From Varibaculum prostatecancerukia (lineage in GTDB: Bacteria; Actinomycetota; Actinomycetes; Actinomycetales; Actinomycetaceae), in contig NZ_OW968402.1 in assembly GCF_943169825.2 (NCBI RefSeq), forward strand, positions 620,001 through 684,000: a stretch of 64,000 nucleotides of DNA. Direction: 5' to 3'. Below, one piece after another: positions 51,994 through 61,295 of the stretch; the stretch's first letter is position 1, and each line of letters starts with the position of its first letter. A model generated the notes under the pieces. That model searched no databases, had not been told where the DNA came from, and worked only from the letters and a program-made list of their open reading frames with translations. A program made the translations under genes and the position numbers.

Positions 51994-54006
51994 ATGGCGG
52001 GGTTAATTCGACGTGAAGATATCGATCAGGTGCGTGAGCGTGCCCGGATTGATGAAATCGTGGGGGAACACGTAGCTTTGCGTCCGGCCGGAGTCGGTGC
52101 CCTGAAAGGGCTTTGCCCCTTCCACGATGAACGCACCCCCTCATTTCATGTGCGCCCGGCTCAGGGATACTATCACTGCTTCGGATGTGGTGAGGGCGGA
52201 GACGTAATCAAGTTCGTTGAGAACATTCATCACCTTTCTTTTACCGAAGCGGTGCAATACCTGGCAGATAAAACTGGTGTTACCTTGCATTATGAAGAAA
52301 GCGGGGGAGGTAGCAGGAAAGATCCCAACCAGGTTTCGCGCGCGCGAATTATGGAAGCAAACCGCAACGCAGCGCAGTTTTTCCGCTCCCAGCTAGGGAG
52401 CAAAGAGGGAGAGGCGGCACGTAATTTTTTAAGCGCTCGCGGATTCGACTCCGATGCAGCCGCCAAGTTTTCTTTGGGATATGCCCCCAATTCCTGGGAC
52501 GCGCTGCTTACTTATCTGCGAAAACGAGGGTTTACCGAACCGGAGTTAGCAGCGTCGGGTCTGTTCTCCCGGGGGCAACGCGGTCCCTATGACCGGTTTA
52601 GAGGGCGACTGATATGGCCAATATCGAACCTGACGGGAGAAGTAGTAGGTTTTGGAGCCCGCCGGTTATCGGACGAAGATAAAGGGCCAAAATACTTAAA
52701 CACCCCCGAAACTGCGGCTTATAAGAAATCGCAGGTACTTTACGGTATCGAGATGGCTAAAAAGGCAATCAGTAAGCAGCGGCGGATAGTAGTAGTCGAA
52801 GGCTATACCGATGTAATGGCCGCCCATCTATCCGGGGTGGAATGTGCAGTCGCTACTTGCGGAACTGCTTTTTCCGCCGGACACGTGCAGATTGTTCGTC
52901 GCCTCCTGGGCGATAGCGCTGATCCAGCGGCCGGGGTCTTGCTTTCTTCCGGAAAAGCTCGCGGTGGGGAAGTAATATTTACTTTCGATGGCGATGCGGC
53001 CGGGCAAAAGGCGGCTCTGCACGCTTTTGGAGAAGACCAAGCCTTTGCTTCTCAAACTTTCGTGGCGATTGAGCCTTCGGGCAAAGACCCCTGCGATTTG
53101 TGGCAGGCACAAGGAGCCAGCGCGGTACGGGCGCTGGTGGATTCACGGCGTCCGCTTTTTGAGTTTGTTTTACGCACTATCCTAAAAGCTCACAACCTGG
53201 ATACTTCCGAAGGTCGAGTGACCGGTTTACGAGCTGCTGCCCCCGTAGTGGGACGGATTCGGGATGTGGCACTGCGTTCGGAATATACCCGGCGTCTGGC
53301 CGGCTGGGTGGGGATGCCTGAGGACGAAGTACGCCAGATAGTGCAAAATACTTCCCGTATGCAATCCAGATCTACCTCTGTCCCAGGAAATATCCCCTCA
53401 GCTAGCCCCTACGCATCCGCGGCGCCTGGTCAAAGCGGAAACTCTGCCGCGCCGGGCGCGCCCGCGGCAATTACTTTGCCGGACAGCTCCGATCCGGTTG
53501 CCAATCTAGAGCAGCAAGCCTTGGAATGCCTATTGCAGCTCCCGGCCAGCCTTTTCGGCCTCGGAGTTGAGACGGTTTCCCCGGCAGCCTTTCGAGTTCC
53601 TATGTTTAGCGCCCTCTTTTCTGCCATTTCCAGCTTGGGAGGATTAGACAAATACGCGGAGTTGTGGCGAGGAGCCGAGGATGAACTGGGGAGAAAAGGG
53701 AAACGTGCGGTAATCCTGGCGAATAAACGTTGGGTTGAACTACTAAATGAACAGGTAGGGCAACAGTTACAAAGTTTGCTGTCCGCGCTGGTGGTTTCCC
53801 CGCTCCCGCAAGATGATTCCGCGCGTCTAAATGATTACGCGCGGGGAGTTTGGGGAGCGATGATTCGCGGTGACATCTCCCGCCAAATGGCGGAGACACG
53901 GGCGCGCCTGCAAAGATGCGACCCTGAAGATGAGCAGTATCAACAGATTTTTTCTAAATTAATGAACCTAGAAAATACCCGCCGTAACCTGCAAGAATCC
54001 AAATAA
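51994..54006 (+). CDS. dnaG: DNA primase
   Basis: Makes RNA primers at the replication fork. The CHC2 zinc ribbon C-P-F-H ... H-C-F-G-C is at about residues 39-66. The TOPRIM domain includes V-V-V-E-G-Y-T-D-V near 267 and F-T-F-D-G-D-A-A-G near 332. A C-terminal helicase-interaction region from about 500 completes 670 residues. The start at 51994 (M-A-G-L-I-R-R-E-D) matches the usual actinobacterial N-terminus; the frame also has an ATG at 51961 directly after a stop, adding 11 residues, and neither has a strong Shine-Dalgarno site. Confidence 0.94.
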   Translation: MAGLIRREDIDQVRERARIDEIVGEHVALRPAGVGALKGLCPFHDERTPSFHVRPAQGYYHCFGCGEGGDVIKFVENIHHLSFTEAVQYLADKTGVTLHYEESGGGSRKDPNQVSRARIMEANRNAAQFFRSQLGSKEGEAARNFLSARGFDSDAAAKFSLGYAPNSWDALLTYLRKRGFTEPELAASGLFSRGQRGPYDRFRGRLIWPISNLTGEVVGFGARRLSDEDKGPKYLNTPETAAYKKSQVLYGIEMAKKAISKQRRIVVVEGYTDVMAAHLSGVECAVATCGTAFSAGHVQIVRRLLGDSADPAAGVLLSSGKARGGEVIFTFDGDAAGQKAALHAFGEDQAFASQTFVAIEPSGKDPCDLWQAQGASAVRALVDSRRPLFEFVLRTILKAHNLDTSEGRVTGLRAAAPVVGRIRDVALRSEYTRRLAGWVGMPEDEVRQIVQNTSRMQSRSTSVPGNIPSASPYASAAPGQSGNSAAPGAPAAITLPDSSDPVANLEQQALECLLQLPASLFGLGVETVSPAAFRVPMFSALFSAISSLGGLDKYAELWRGAEDELGRKGKRAVILANKRWVELLNEQVGQQLQSLLSALVVSPLPQDDSARLNDYARGVWGAMIRGDISRQMAETRARLQRCDPEDEQYQQIFSKLMNLENTRRNLQESK

Positions 54007-54227
54007 GCAACAACTTAGGTACGCAATACTAATTTAAGTAATAGTGCTATTGCTATTTAAATTTAGGGAATGCTATTTTAATTATTAGAGCATAAAAGGT
54101 TTTCTACCAGGGGTTATGTTCTTCTTTTTGTGGGTGCGACATTTGCAAATTTATTTCCTTTTCTTTCAGATATTCCTTTTGTAGATTGAAATTGTCTTAA
54201 TAAGAAATCTTCAAAGGAGGAACTCAA

Positions 54228-54488
54228 ATGGCAATGCCAGGAGTAAATTGTTCAGCTAGTGATTGTGCCTTTAACGACAATGGTTGCAACGCTTACGCGG
54301 TAACCATCGCAAAAGGTGGATGCGCAACCTTTATTTCTCTGGATGAAAAGGGCGGCCTTGGGAAAGTTAATTCCCAGGTTGGTGCTTGCCAGCTTGCAGA
54401 TTGCAAGTTCAACAAACACCTGCTCTGCCAAGCTGATTCCGTTAAAGTTGGCGCCGATGAAAAGTGCCTGACCTTTGCCACTGCCTAG
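54228..54488 (+). CDS. Small cysteine-rich DUF1540 protein
   Basis: An 86-residue protein with two copies of a cysteine motif. The first is V-N-C-S-A-S-D-C-A-F and N-G-C-N-A-Y-A-V; the second is G-A-C-Q-L-A-D-C-K-F and L-L-C-Q-A-D-S-V-K-V. This layout fits DUF1540, a probable metal-binding family of unknown function. AAAGGAGG in front of the ATG is strong. It stands alone with an AT-rich 220-bp region before it, in which I find no gene, and a strong hairpin behind it. Confidence 0.88.
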   Translation: MAMPGVNCSASDCAFNDNGCNAYAVTIAKGGCATFISLDEKGGLGKVNSQVGACQLADCKFNKHLLCQADSVKVGADEKCLTFATA

Positions 54489-54550
54489 GTAATCAGGGCA
54501 GGCAACAACAAAGAACCCGGATTCTTACATAAACAGTAAGGATCGCAGGT

Positions 54551-54590
54551 TAAAGGGGCTGAGGAGTGATACTACTCCTCAGCCCCTTTA
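54551..54590 (+). terminator. Strong hairpin behind the DUF1540 gene
   Basis: A 17-bp perfect stem, left arm 54551-54567 (TAAAGGGGCTGAGGAGT) and right arm 54574-54590, with a 6-base loop. There is no T-run after the final A, but the hairpin lies 62 bp after the stop and faces ddh from the other side, so it may act in both directions. Confidence 0.75.
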
Positions 54591-54688
54591 ACTATCTGTA
54601 GTACCTGGAAGGCAGCGCGTAGCTGAGGTGTTTGCAGACCTGAAGCTTGCGGGCTAATGGTGTCGATAGCTGCGGATAGACGAGTTAG

Positions 54689-55663
54689 CTATAGCAATTC
54701 GGCGCGCAGCTGCTCCGGGGAGAGCGGAGAATACCAGGCGGGAGGCAGATCCAGGACACTGGCGGCTCCGCGGTGGCCATGCTCATGCAGACGCACCAAA
54801 GCGCGGGCGCTGGCAGTCACCATAGAGCCGGTGAAATCGGGGTTGGAGTCCAGCTGCAGCTGGAAACGCGCCAAGTGTTTGATTCCCTCGCGGGTATGTC
54901 CCACCCGAATCACTTCCCCGCCGTGCGGCATACCCGAATGATCACGCGCCAGTTCCTCAGCGGAAATAAAGTTAACGGTGGTCTCATAGTCTGCAAAATA
55001 CTTAGGCATTTGCTTGATTTCGCGGGCAATCGCTTCTTTATCGGCGTCGGGAGCAGCCACTACGTAGCAGAGCCGAGTATGTTTATCTGCCGTAGTTAGC
55101 TGAGGATTCTCACCGCTTTCAACCGCGCGCATCGCCTCTTGGTTGGGGACAGTGTATTGCACTGCGCCCTCAACACCCTCAATGCGGCGAATAGCGTCCG
55201 AGTGACCCTGGGAAACTCCGCGTCCCCAGAAAGTCTGGGTGTAGCCGTCCGGGAGGACTGCTCCGGTGAGGGCGCGGGCAATCGAGAATAAACCGGGATC
55301 CCAGCCGGTAGAAATCAGAGCAGAATGACCGGCTTTCTTGGCGGCGGCATCCATATCCGCGAAATAGGCGGGAATATCGGCATGGGTGTCAAAAGAATCT
55401 ACGGTATTAAAGTAGGCGACGGCGGCCGGGCCTTGGGTGCGCAAATCGGTGGCACTGCCTCCACAGCAAATACATACGTCTACTTTCCCCTCAAAATCAG
55501 CCATTTTTGAGAGAGAATAAACCGGAGTGCCGGCAGTTTTCAGACTCTTTGGATCGCGGCGGGTAAACACCGCTACCGCTTCCATATCGCTGGCGGCATT
55601 GACTGCTCTTTCGACTGCCCGCCCCAGGTTGCCATATCCGTTTATTGCTACTTTTATTGTCAT
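54689..55663 (-). CDS. ddh: meso-Diaminopimelate dehydrogenase
   Basis: NADPH enzyme that forms meso-diaminopimelate directly from tetrahydrodipicolinate by reductive amination, for lysine and cell-wall synthesis. The Rossmann start I-N-G-Y-G-N-L-G-R-A at residues 8-17 and the substrate region S-T-G-W-D-P-G-L-F-S near 117 are characteristic, as is W-G-R-G-V-S-Q-G-H-S near 145. 324 residues, full length. It is followed on the same strand by no close gene; nagB lies upstream with a terminator in between, so it is probably transcribed alone. Confidence 0.93.
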   Translation of the reverse strand: MTIKVAINGYGNLGRAVERAVNAASDMEAVAVFTRRDPKSLKTAGTPVYSLSKMADFEGKVDVCICCGGSATDLRTQGPAAVAYFNTVDSFDTHADIPAYFADMDAAAKKAGHSALISTGWDPGLFSIARALTGAVLPDGYTQTFWGRGVSQGHSDAIRRIEGVEGAVQYTVPNQEAMRAVESGENPQLTTADKHTRLCYVVAAPDADKEAIAREIKQMPKYFADYETTVNFISAEELARDHSGMPHGGEVIRVGHTREGIKHLARFQLQLDSNPDFTGSMVTASARALVRLHEHGHRGAASVLDLPPAWYSPLSPEQLRAELL

Positions 55664-55695
55664 AGCCAGATATTACAATCTGGGGTTGGTTCCAT

Positions 55696-55737
55696 GTAAA
55701 AACTGCCCAAAACCTAGACAGTCTAGATCTTGGGCAG
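55696..55737 (-). terminator. Terminator of nagB
   Basis: CTGCCCAA (55703-55710) and TTGGGCAG (55730-55737) enclose a second pair CTAGAC/GTCTAG. On the minus strand the stem is followed by five or more T (55698-55702). Confidence 0.85.
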
Positions 55738-55753
55738 CTTTAGGGGACTATAT

Positions 55754-56539
55754 CTATGCACCTAGGGGTAAGTTCGGGTATTTGGACTGCCAGGTTTCGC
55801 GATAGTAATCGGCCAGCTGTAGTTTGCTGGCGGCAGCGTCATCTACAATCACCACTACGTCCAGGTGATATTGCAAAATCGAGGCGGGGCAAAAAGCGCT
55901 GACAGCGCCCTCTACCGTACCGACCACCGCATCGGCTTTCTGCTCTCCGAAAGCTAACAGGATGGCTTGGCGTGAACGCATAATGGTTGCCAGACCCTGA
56001 GTAATGGCGCGGCGGGGAACCTTGTTCTCGTCACCATCAAAGAAACGAGCATTATCGATAATAGTGCGAGGAGCCAGGGTAACCACATTAGTAGGGTTGA
56101 CTAGGCAGCCAGAGGGCTCATTAAAACCGATGTGCCCATCGGCGCCAATACCTAGAATCTGCAGGTCAACACCGGAGGTAATCGCTTCTTCATAGCGGCG
56201 CGCCGACTCTTCAGGATCGGGGGAGAGGCCATCCGGGGTCTTTAGGTTTGCGTCCTTGAGGCCGGTTTTATCTTCGCCTACCAGTTCGCGGCGAAGCACA
56301 TTGCGGTAGCGTTCCGGGTGATCAGGGGCGATCCCTACATATTCATCTAGCGCCCAACCGGTGCAGTTCTCCAAAGTGAAATCTGTTTCTGCATGGGCTT
56401 TGCGCAGCTGCGCGTAAAGACCTTCGGGGGTGGAGCCAGTGGCTAGCCCCAAACGAAACCCCGGTTTTACCTGGGGAATAATTAGTTTGGCGGCCAGCTG
56501 GGAGCCAGCTTCCGGAGTGGGGGTAATCGCGATTCGCAT
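55754..56539 (-). CDS. nagB: Glucosamine-6-phosphate deaminase
   Basis: Converts glucosamine 6-phosphate to fructose 6-phosphate and ammonia, joining amino-sugar use to glycolysis. L-A-T-G-S-T-P near residue 33, the catalytic region W-A-L-D-E-Y-V-G near 63 and G-I-G-A-D-G-H-I-G-F-N-E-P near 133 are diagnostic. 261 residues is normal. The ATG at 56539 follows AAAGGAG. No nagA lies next to it, and it is flanked by hairpins on both sides, so it appears to be a single-gene unit. Confidence 0.95.
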   Translation of the reverse strand: MRIAITPTPEAGSQLAAKLIIPQVKPGFRLGLATGSTPEGLYAQLRKAHAETDFTLENCTGWALDEYVGIAPDHPERYRNVLRRELVGEDKTGLKDANLKTPDGLSPDPEESARRYEEAITSGVDLQILGIGADGHIGFNEPSGCLVNPTNVVTLAPRTIIDNARFFDGDENKVPRRAITQGLATIMRSRQAILLAFGEQKADAVVGTVEGAVSAFCPASILQYHLDVVVIVDDAAASKLQLADYYRETWQSKYPNLPLGA

Positions 56540-56601
56540 CTAAATCTCCTTTGCTAGGATTTTCCGTCGTTGGTTAGCGAAAGTCGTTGCTATTTTCTCA
56601 C

Positions 56602-56631
56602 GCCAACGCGCGCTTGTAGCTAGGGCGCGCG
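56602..56631. repeat. GC-rich hairpin upstream of nagB
   Basis: AACGCGCGC and GCGCGCGTT form a perfect 9-bp stem with a loop of about 11 bases. It lies about 65 bp before nagB. There is no T-run. It may be regulatory or part of the glgP termination region. Confidence 0.45.
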
Positions 56632-56665
56632 TTAAACGCAAAAATGTTTCCCCATGAAAATAAAT

Positions 56666-56701
56666 AAATGCGGGTGGGGAAAAGTTCCCCCACCCGCATT
56701 T
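56666..56701 (-). terminator. Terminator of glgP
   Basis: AAATGCGGGTGGGG (56666-56679) pairs with CCCCACCCGCATTT (56688-56701). On the minus strand the stem is followed by ATTTATTTTC. It lies 92 bp after the glgP stop. Confidence 0.85.
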
Positions 56702-56792
56702 GGCTTTTATTGTTTAGCTAGGAATCCGCCAATAATCATTGGAAAATCCTGCTAGAAACCGCTGTTTAGCCTGGAAATACCGAGCTTCGCGG

Positions 56793-59162
56793 CTAGATTT
56801 TTTGAGGCTCAAGCATCCATACTTGATTCGCGTAGTCACTGATGGTGCGATCGGCGCTAAAACGTCCGGATTCACAAATATTGATCCAGCATTTACGTGC
56901 CCATTCCATCTGGTCAGCGTAGTCCAAAGCCGCCCGGTCACGCACTTTACGATAGTCGGCGAAATCGCCCAGTACATAGTAGACGTCAGCCGGTTCATAC
57001 CCGTTAGAATCCAAAAGCGAACCCAACAGGTCATGGAACAGACCGGTACCTTCATCATCCAAAGTGCCGTCAACCAGCGCATCCAGAGCCCGTTTAAGGC
57101 CCGGCACGGTTTCATACAGGTGCCGAGGATCGTAAGTGCGCCGCAGCTCCGGCAGTTCTTCCTCTTTCGCCCCGAAAATATAGGCGTTCTCTTCCCCGAC
57201 CGAATCCACAATCTCGACATTGGCACCGTCTAAAGTGCCTAGGCAAAGCGCCCCGTTCATCATGAACTTCATATTGGAAGTCCCCGAAGCCTCTTTACCG
57301 GCAGTAGAAATCTGTTCGTGAATATCGGCAGCCGGAATAATATGTTCCGCCGGGGAGACGTTGTAGTTTTCGACAAACACCACTTGGATGATCTTCGAAA
57401 CCTCGGGATCTCCGGCAATCAGTTCCCCGATAGTGTTAATCAATTTGATGATGGCCTTAGCGCGTACATACCCGGGAGCGGCTTTCGCCCCGAAAATAAA
57501 TACCCGATGCGGCCACGGTTTTTGCGGATTTTCTTTGATCCGGAAATACAAATCTAAAATATAAAGCGCGTTTAACAACTGGCGTTTATATTCGTGCAAA
57601 CGCTTAATCTGCACATCAAAAATCGCCGCAGGATCAATCTTTTCTCCGGAGCGTTGCTCCAGCCATTTGGCAAAATCCCGTTTATTATCGGCCTTTACCC
57701 CCAGCAACTGCGCCATCACATCGGAGTCATCTACCAGGTGCCGCAGAGATTTGAGTTCATCCATATCGGTAACCCAGTCGGTTGACCCCAGCTTCTCAGT
57801 CAGCAAACTAGCCAGACGGGGGTTGCACTGCTTCAGCCAGCGCCGGGGAGTGACCCCATTAGTCTTGTTATTAAACTTTTGCGGCCAAATCTCGTACCAG
57901 TCTTTCAGAGTCTGGCGCTTAATGATCTCGGTATGCAGGGCTGCCACCCCGTTAATCGAAAACGCTGCGTAGCAGGCAATCCACGCCATGTGGATCCGTC
58001 CGCCATGAATCGGTGACATGTAGTCGATGCGGGCAGCATCAAAGCCGAGGGCCTCTAGCTCCATGCGGAAACGGCGGTCAATTTCGGCTACGATCTCCAG
58101 AATTCGCGGGAATAGCCGCTGGAAAATGGCGTATTCCCAGGTTTCGAGGGCTTCGGCAAGAACCGTGTGGTTGGTGTAGGCAAAAGTCTTCTGTACGATC
58201 TGCCAGGCGCTTTCCCAATCCATCTCGTGCTCGTCAAGCAAGATTCGCATCAGTTCCGGAATTGCCAGTACCGGGTGAGTGTCATTTAGCTGAATGCAAT
58301 TGTACTTAGCAAAATCATGCAGGTCGTCGCCGTGATGCTGAATGTAGTTATCTACCATGTCCTGCAGGGATGCAGATACAAAGAAGTATTGTTGGCGCAC
58401 CCGCAGCACTTTGCCTTCAAAAGTAGTGTCGTTGGGGTAGAGCACTCGGCAAAGGTCCGCAACCCGTTCCCGCTCGATAATCGCATCGGTGAAACGCTGA
58501 GAGTTAAAAGCCTCGTAGTCAAACTCTTCGATGGGTTCTGACTTCCATAGCCGCAAATTATTTACGTTATCGGTTCCGTAACCGGTAATCGGCATGTCAT
58601 AGGGGACCGCCCGCACTTCCATATCCGCAAAGTGCACAAAGCGGGGTTGTTCCTCGCGGCGAATAACGAAGGGGTAGCCTTCTTCCATCCAGGGATCCGG
58701 ATGTTCGCGCTGGCTGCCGTGCTCAAAGGATTGTTTGAAAAGTCCGTAACGGTACAAGATACCGTACCCGCGTACCGGCAGGTTCATGGTGGCACAAGAA
58801 TCCAAGAAACAGGCTGCTAGGCGCCCCAGGCCTCCGTTACCGAGGGAGGCGTCGTGTTCAGCCTCTAGTACATCGCTAAGGTTCATCCCGAAGGCGTTAG
58901 TAGCCTTTTTCGCTTCCTCTAAAAGCTCTAGGTTATCTAGGTTGTTGAGCAAAGCTCTGCCCATTAGAAACTCTGCCGAGAAGTAATGCTCTTGGCGTCC
59001 AGCCGCATACTTGTCGGTAGTTTCTTCCCAGTTATCAGCGATACGCTCCACGATCGCTTGTGACATTCCCGTCCAAAACTCCATCGGGGTGGAATCTTCG
59101 GCGCGACGTCCAGAAATAGAACGGGTAAATGAACCTAAAGAATGTGTAAGGTTGTCTGCCAT
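56793..59162 (-). CDS. glgP: Glycogen/maltodextrin phosphorylase
   Basis: PLP enzyme (GT35) that removes glucose 1-phosphate from the ends of alpha-1,4-glucans. The typical E-F-L-M-G-R-A-L-L-N-N-L near residue 68, N-G-G-L-G-R-L-A-A-C near 112 and the PLP lysine in G-T-S-N-M-K-F-M-M-N-G near 631 are present. I take the ATG at 59162, with AAGGAG seven bases upstream; the TTG two codons earlier is the alternative. 789 residues, full length. A palindrome lies about 60 bp upstream. Together with glgX it would release the glucan made by GlgE. Confidence 0.96.
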   Translation of the reverse strand: MADNLTHSLGSFTRSISGRRAEDSTPMEFWTGMSQAIVERIADNWEETTDKYAAGRQEHYFSAEFLMGRALLNNLDNLELLEEAKKATNAFGMNLSDVLEAEHDASLGNGGLGRLAACFLDSCATMNLPVRGYGILYRYGLFKQSFEHGSQREHPDPWMEEGYPFVIRREEQPRFVHFADMEVRAVPYDMPITGYGTDNVNNLRLWKSEPIEEFDYEAFNSQRFTDAIIERERVADLCRVLYPNDTTFEGKVLRVRQQYFFVSASLQDMVDNYIQHHGDDLHDFAKYNCIQLNDTHPVLAIPELMRILLDEHEMDWESAWQIVQKTFAYTNHTVLAEALETWEYAIFQRLFPRILEIVAEIDRRFRMELEALGFDAARIDYMSPIHGGRIHMAWIACYAAFSINGVAALHTEIIKRQTLKDWYEIWPQKFNNKTNGVTPRRWLKQCNPRLASLLTEKLGSTDWVTDMDELKSLRHLVDDSDVMAQLLGVKADNKRDFAKWLEQRSGEKIDPAAIFDVQIKRLHEYKRQLLNALYILDLYFRIKENPQKPWPHRVFIFGAKAAPGYVRAKAIIKLINTIGELIAGDPEVSKIIQVVFVENYNVSPAEHIIPAADIHEQISTAGKEASGTSNMKFMMNGALCLGTLDGANVEIVDSVGEENAYIFGAKEEELPELRRTYDPRHLYETVPGLKRALDALVDGTLDDEGTGLFHDLLGSLLDSNGYEPADVYYVLGDFADYRKVRDRAALDYADQMEWARKCWINICESGRFSADRTISDYANQVWMLEPQKI

Positions 59163-59219
59163 ATTCAATCTCCTTGCAAAACTACCATTCCAGGCTATCG
59201 GGTAAAGATAAAATGACCG

Positions 59220-59240
59220 ACCTAAAACCAGGTTTTTGGT
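59220..59240. promoter_or_regulatory. Palindromic operator candidate upstream of glgP
   Basis: ACCTAAAACC-A-GGTTTTTGGT is a 21-bp dyad with one mismatched pair, 58 bp before the glgP start. A second, weaker inverted repeat ACACC/GGTGT lies at about 59250-59273. The central bases lack the CG typical of LacI-type sites, so the regulator is unknown. Confidence 0.4.
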
Positions 59241-59333
59241 AGTGGCATTAGTTACACCTGTTTCATAGGGGGTGTAAAAACTGTTGACCTGGTAATTTCA
59301 GGGCATAATTAAGTGGTTTATAACATAGAAACT

Positions 59334-61067
59334 CTAGACTTCAATCCACAAAGTTTGCCCCGGCGCGATTTGGTTTTTTGCCCTATCATGCGAAGCCGAG
59401 GGAGTGATAATCCCCGGGGTAGCTAACACAGTTTTTACCGTATCTTCCACAGCTTGCGGCGGCAGCGGGCGGAAGTCCACTCCCAGGTTTGTTACAACCA
59501 CCACTTGGCGGCCGCCTGCCCCGGTAACTCGCAAAGCCAGTACCTCCGGGTCGCTTTCTAGCCAGCTAGATTCCCCCATTCCTAGTTCGAGGTCGCGCCG
59601 GACAGCAAGCATTTTGCGGTAAAAGTTTAAGGGGGAGTCGGGGTCAGCTTCCTGAGCCTGTACCGATAATGCGCCCCAATCATCTGGTTGCGGCAGCCAG
59701 GCGGGGCTGGATTCCGCAGGGGAAAACCCGAAGTTAGAGCCTGGATCATTAGACCAGGGGAGCGGTACCCGGCAGCCGTCGCGTCCTCGTACCCTAAAAC
59801 CAGAACGTTTCCAGGTGGGATCTTGACGGGCATCATCAGGAAGTTTGCTGGCTTCTGGTAGCCCCAGTTCTTCCCCGTTATAGAGGTAGATAGAGCCGGG
59901 TAGACCCGCCAGGAAGGCGGTTGCCGCTAGCGCTCGGGTCAAACCGATTTCCCGATCTGGTTGTGGATCGCTTGCCCCAATTCCGTTTTCGGTATTTGCG
60001 CCCGTCGGGTAACCCAAACGGGTGGAGTGGCGAACCTTGTCGTGGTTAGAAAGTACCCAGGTGGGAGGGGCGCCTACGGAGGCAGATGCCTCTTGGGTAC
60101 GGCGGATTACTTTTCGCAGGGCGGCCGGCTCCCAGGGGCAGTTAAGTACCGAAAAGTTGAAGGCCTGCGACATCTCGTCTTCGCGCACATACATAGCTTC
60201 TTGCTCCGGAGTATTCACCCAGGCCTCAGCCACTAACATCCGGTCGCGGCCATATTCATCCAGCACCGCGCGCCATTCGCGATAGACGTCATGGACTCTC
60301 GGCTGGTTAAAGAAGGGACCGTCATCAGGGGCGTGACCACTGGTATTATCTGCGCCCTCAAAATGCAGGCGATCCGGACCAACTTCATCATCGGGTAGAG
60401 CAGGATCTTTTACCAGGGCATGCGCGACATCGACTCGGAAACCATCTACGCCGCGGTCTAGCCAAAAACGCAGGAAGGAGCGGAAGAAGTCGTGGACTTT
60501 CGGATTTTCCCAGTTGAAGTCAGGTTGGGAGGCGTCGAAAATATGTAGGTACCACCAGTCCCGGTCGCTGGCTTTGCCGCTCAGAGGCTCCACTTTCGAC
60601 CAGGCCGATCCGCCGAACATAGAACCCCAGTTGTTAGGAGCACCATCTTCACACTTGCGGAACATGTACATATCGCGTGCCGGATCGCCCGGCTCGGCAG
60701 CTAACGCCTGCTTGAACAGGGGATGATCCCAGGAGGAGTGATTAGGGACCAAGTCGATGATGGCTTTCATTCCCCGGGCATGCAGCTCAGCGAGAACTTT
60801 ATCGAAAGTTTCCAGGTCGCCGTACTCGGGGTTAATGTCCAGGTAATCAGCTACGTCATAGCCAGTGTCATGTTGCGGAGAAGGATAAAAAGGAGAAAAC
60901 CACACCGCGTCGATTCCCAGTTTTTCCAGGTAATCGATTTTTTCCAAAACCCCAGTTAGATCGCCAATCCCATCTCCGTTGGAATCGGCAAAAGAACGGG
61001 GATAAATCTGGTAGATAGCGGCGCTGCGCCACCACTGATTCCAGTCACATCGTTGAACGCGGCTCAT
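59334..61067 (-). CDS. Alpha-glucosidase (GH13, oligo-1,6-glucosidase-like)
   Basis: Cytoplasmic GH13 enzyme that splits short alpha-glucosides. The start W-W-R-S-A-A-I-Y-Q-I-Y-P-R-S-F is characteristic. The nucleophile Asp lies in G-F-R-V-D-V-A-H near residue 209, the acid/base Glu in V-A-E-A-W-V near 279 and the third acid in L-S-N-H-D-K near 338. 577 residues is normal. The Q-H-D-T-G-Y-D-V block suggests the alpha-glucosidase/isomaltase branch, but linkage preference cannot be read safely. It lies 172 bp upstream of nothing else on its strand but glgP, and is probably transcribed separately. Confidence 0.92.
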   Translation of the reverse strand: MSRVQRCDWNQWWRSAAIYQIYPRSFADSNGDGIGDLTGVLEKIDYLEKLGIDAVWFSPFYPSPQHDTGYDVADYLDINPEYGDLETFDKVLAELHARGMKAIIDLVPNHSSWDHPLFKQALAAEPGDPARDMYMFRKCEDGAPNNWGSMFGGSAWSKVEPLSGKASDRDWWYLHIFDASQPDFNWENPKVHDFFRSFLRFWLDRGVDGFRVDVAHALVKDPALPDDEVGPDRLHFEGADNTSGHAPDDGPFFNQPRVHDVYREWRAVLDEYGRDRMLVAEAWVNTPEQEAMYVREDEMSQAFNFSVLNCPWEPAALRKVIRRTQEASASVGAPPTWVLSNHDKVRHSTRLGYPTGANTENGIGASDPQPDREIGLTRALAATAFLAGLPGSIYLYNGEELGLPEASKLPDDARQDPTWKRSGFRVRGRDGCRVPLPWSNDPGSNFGFSPAESSPAWLPQPDDWGALSVQAQEADPDSPLNFYRKMLAVRRDLELGMGESSWLESDPEVLALRVTGAGGRQVVVVTNLGVDFRPLPPQAVEDTVKTVLATPGIITPSASHDRAKNQIAPGQTLWIEV

Positions 61068-61230
61068 ATACTTCTCCTATGCAGTCATCTAAACAGCCTT
61101 GGTTGGAACTCCTGGCTGGGGATATTTTCCTGTACTTCTGTAAAGGTCTAATCGTTGAAATTCTATGAAATTCCCTAACGCTTAGCGACTTATTCGCGCC
61201 GCTGTAAGGGCTTAGGCAATTTCTCTTAAC

Positions 61231-61251
61231 CAAAAGCTAGTTTTGCTAGCT
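61231..61251 (-). terminator. Weak terminator behind the DEAD-box helicase gene
   Basis: AGCTAG (61235-61240) and CTAGCT (61246-61251) form a 6-bp stem; on the minus strand it is followed by four T. It lies 45 bp after the helicase stop. Confidence 0.45.
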
Positions 61252-61295
61252 CCCTTATTTAGCAGGAACTTCCCGGTTATTTAATGAAGACGTAT

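Noticed and set aside
56714-57233. Open frames of about 165-170 codons on both strands within glgP
   Set aside because: Both overlap the C-terminal part of an intact phosphorylase and have no start signal or family resemblance.
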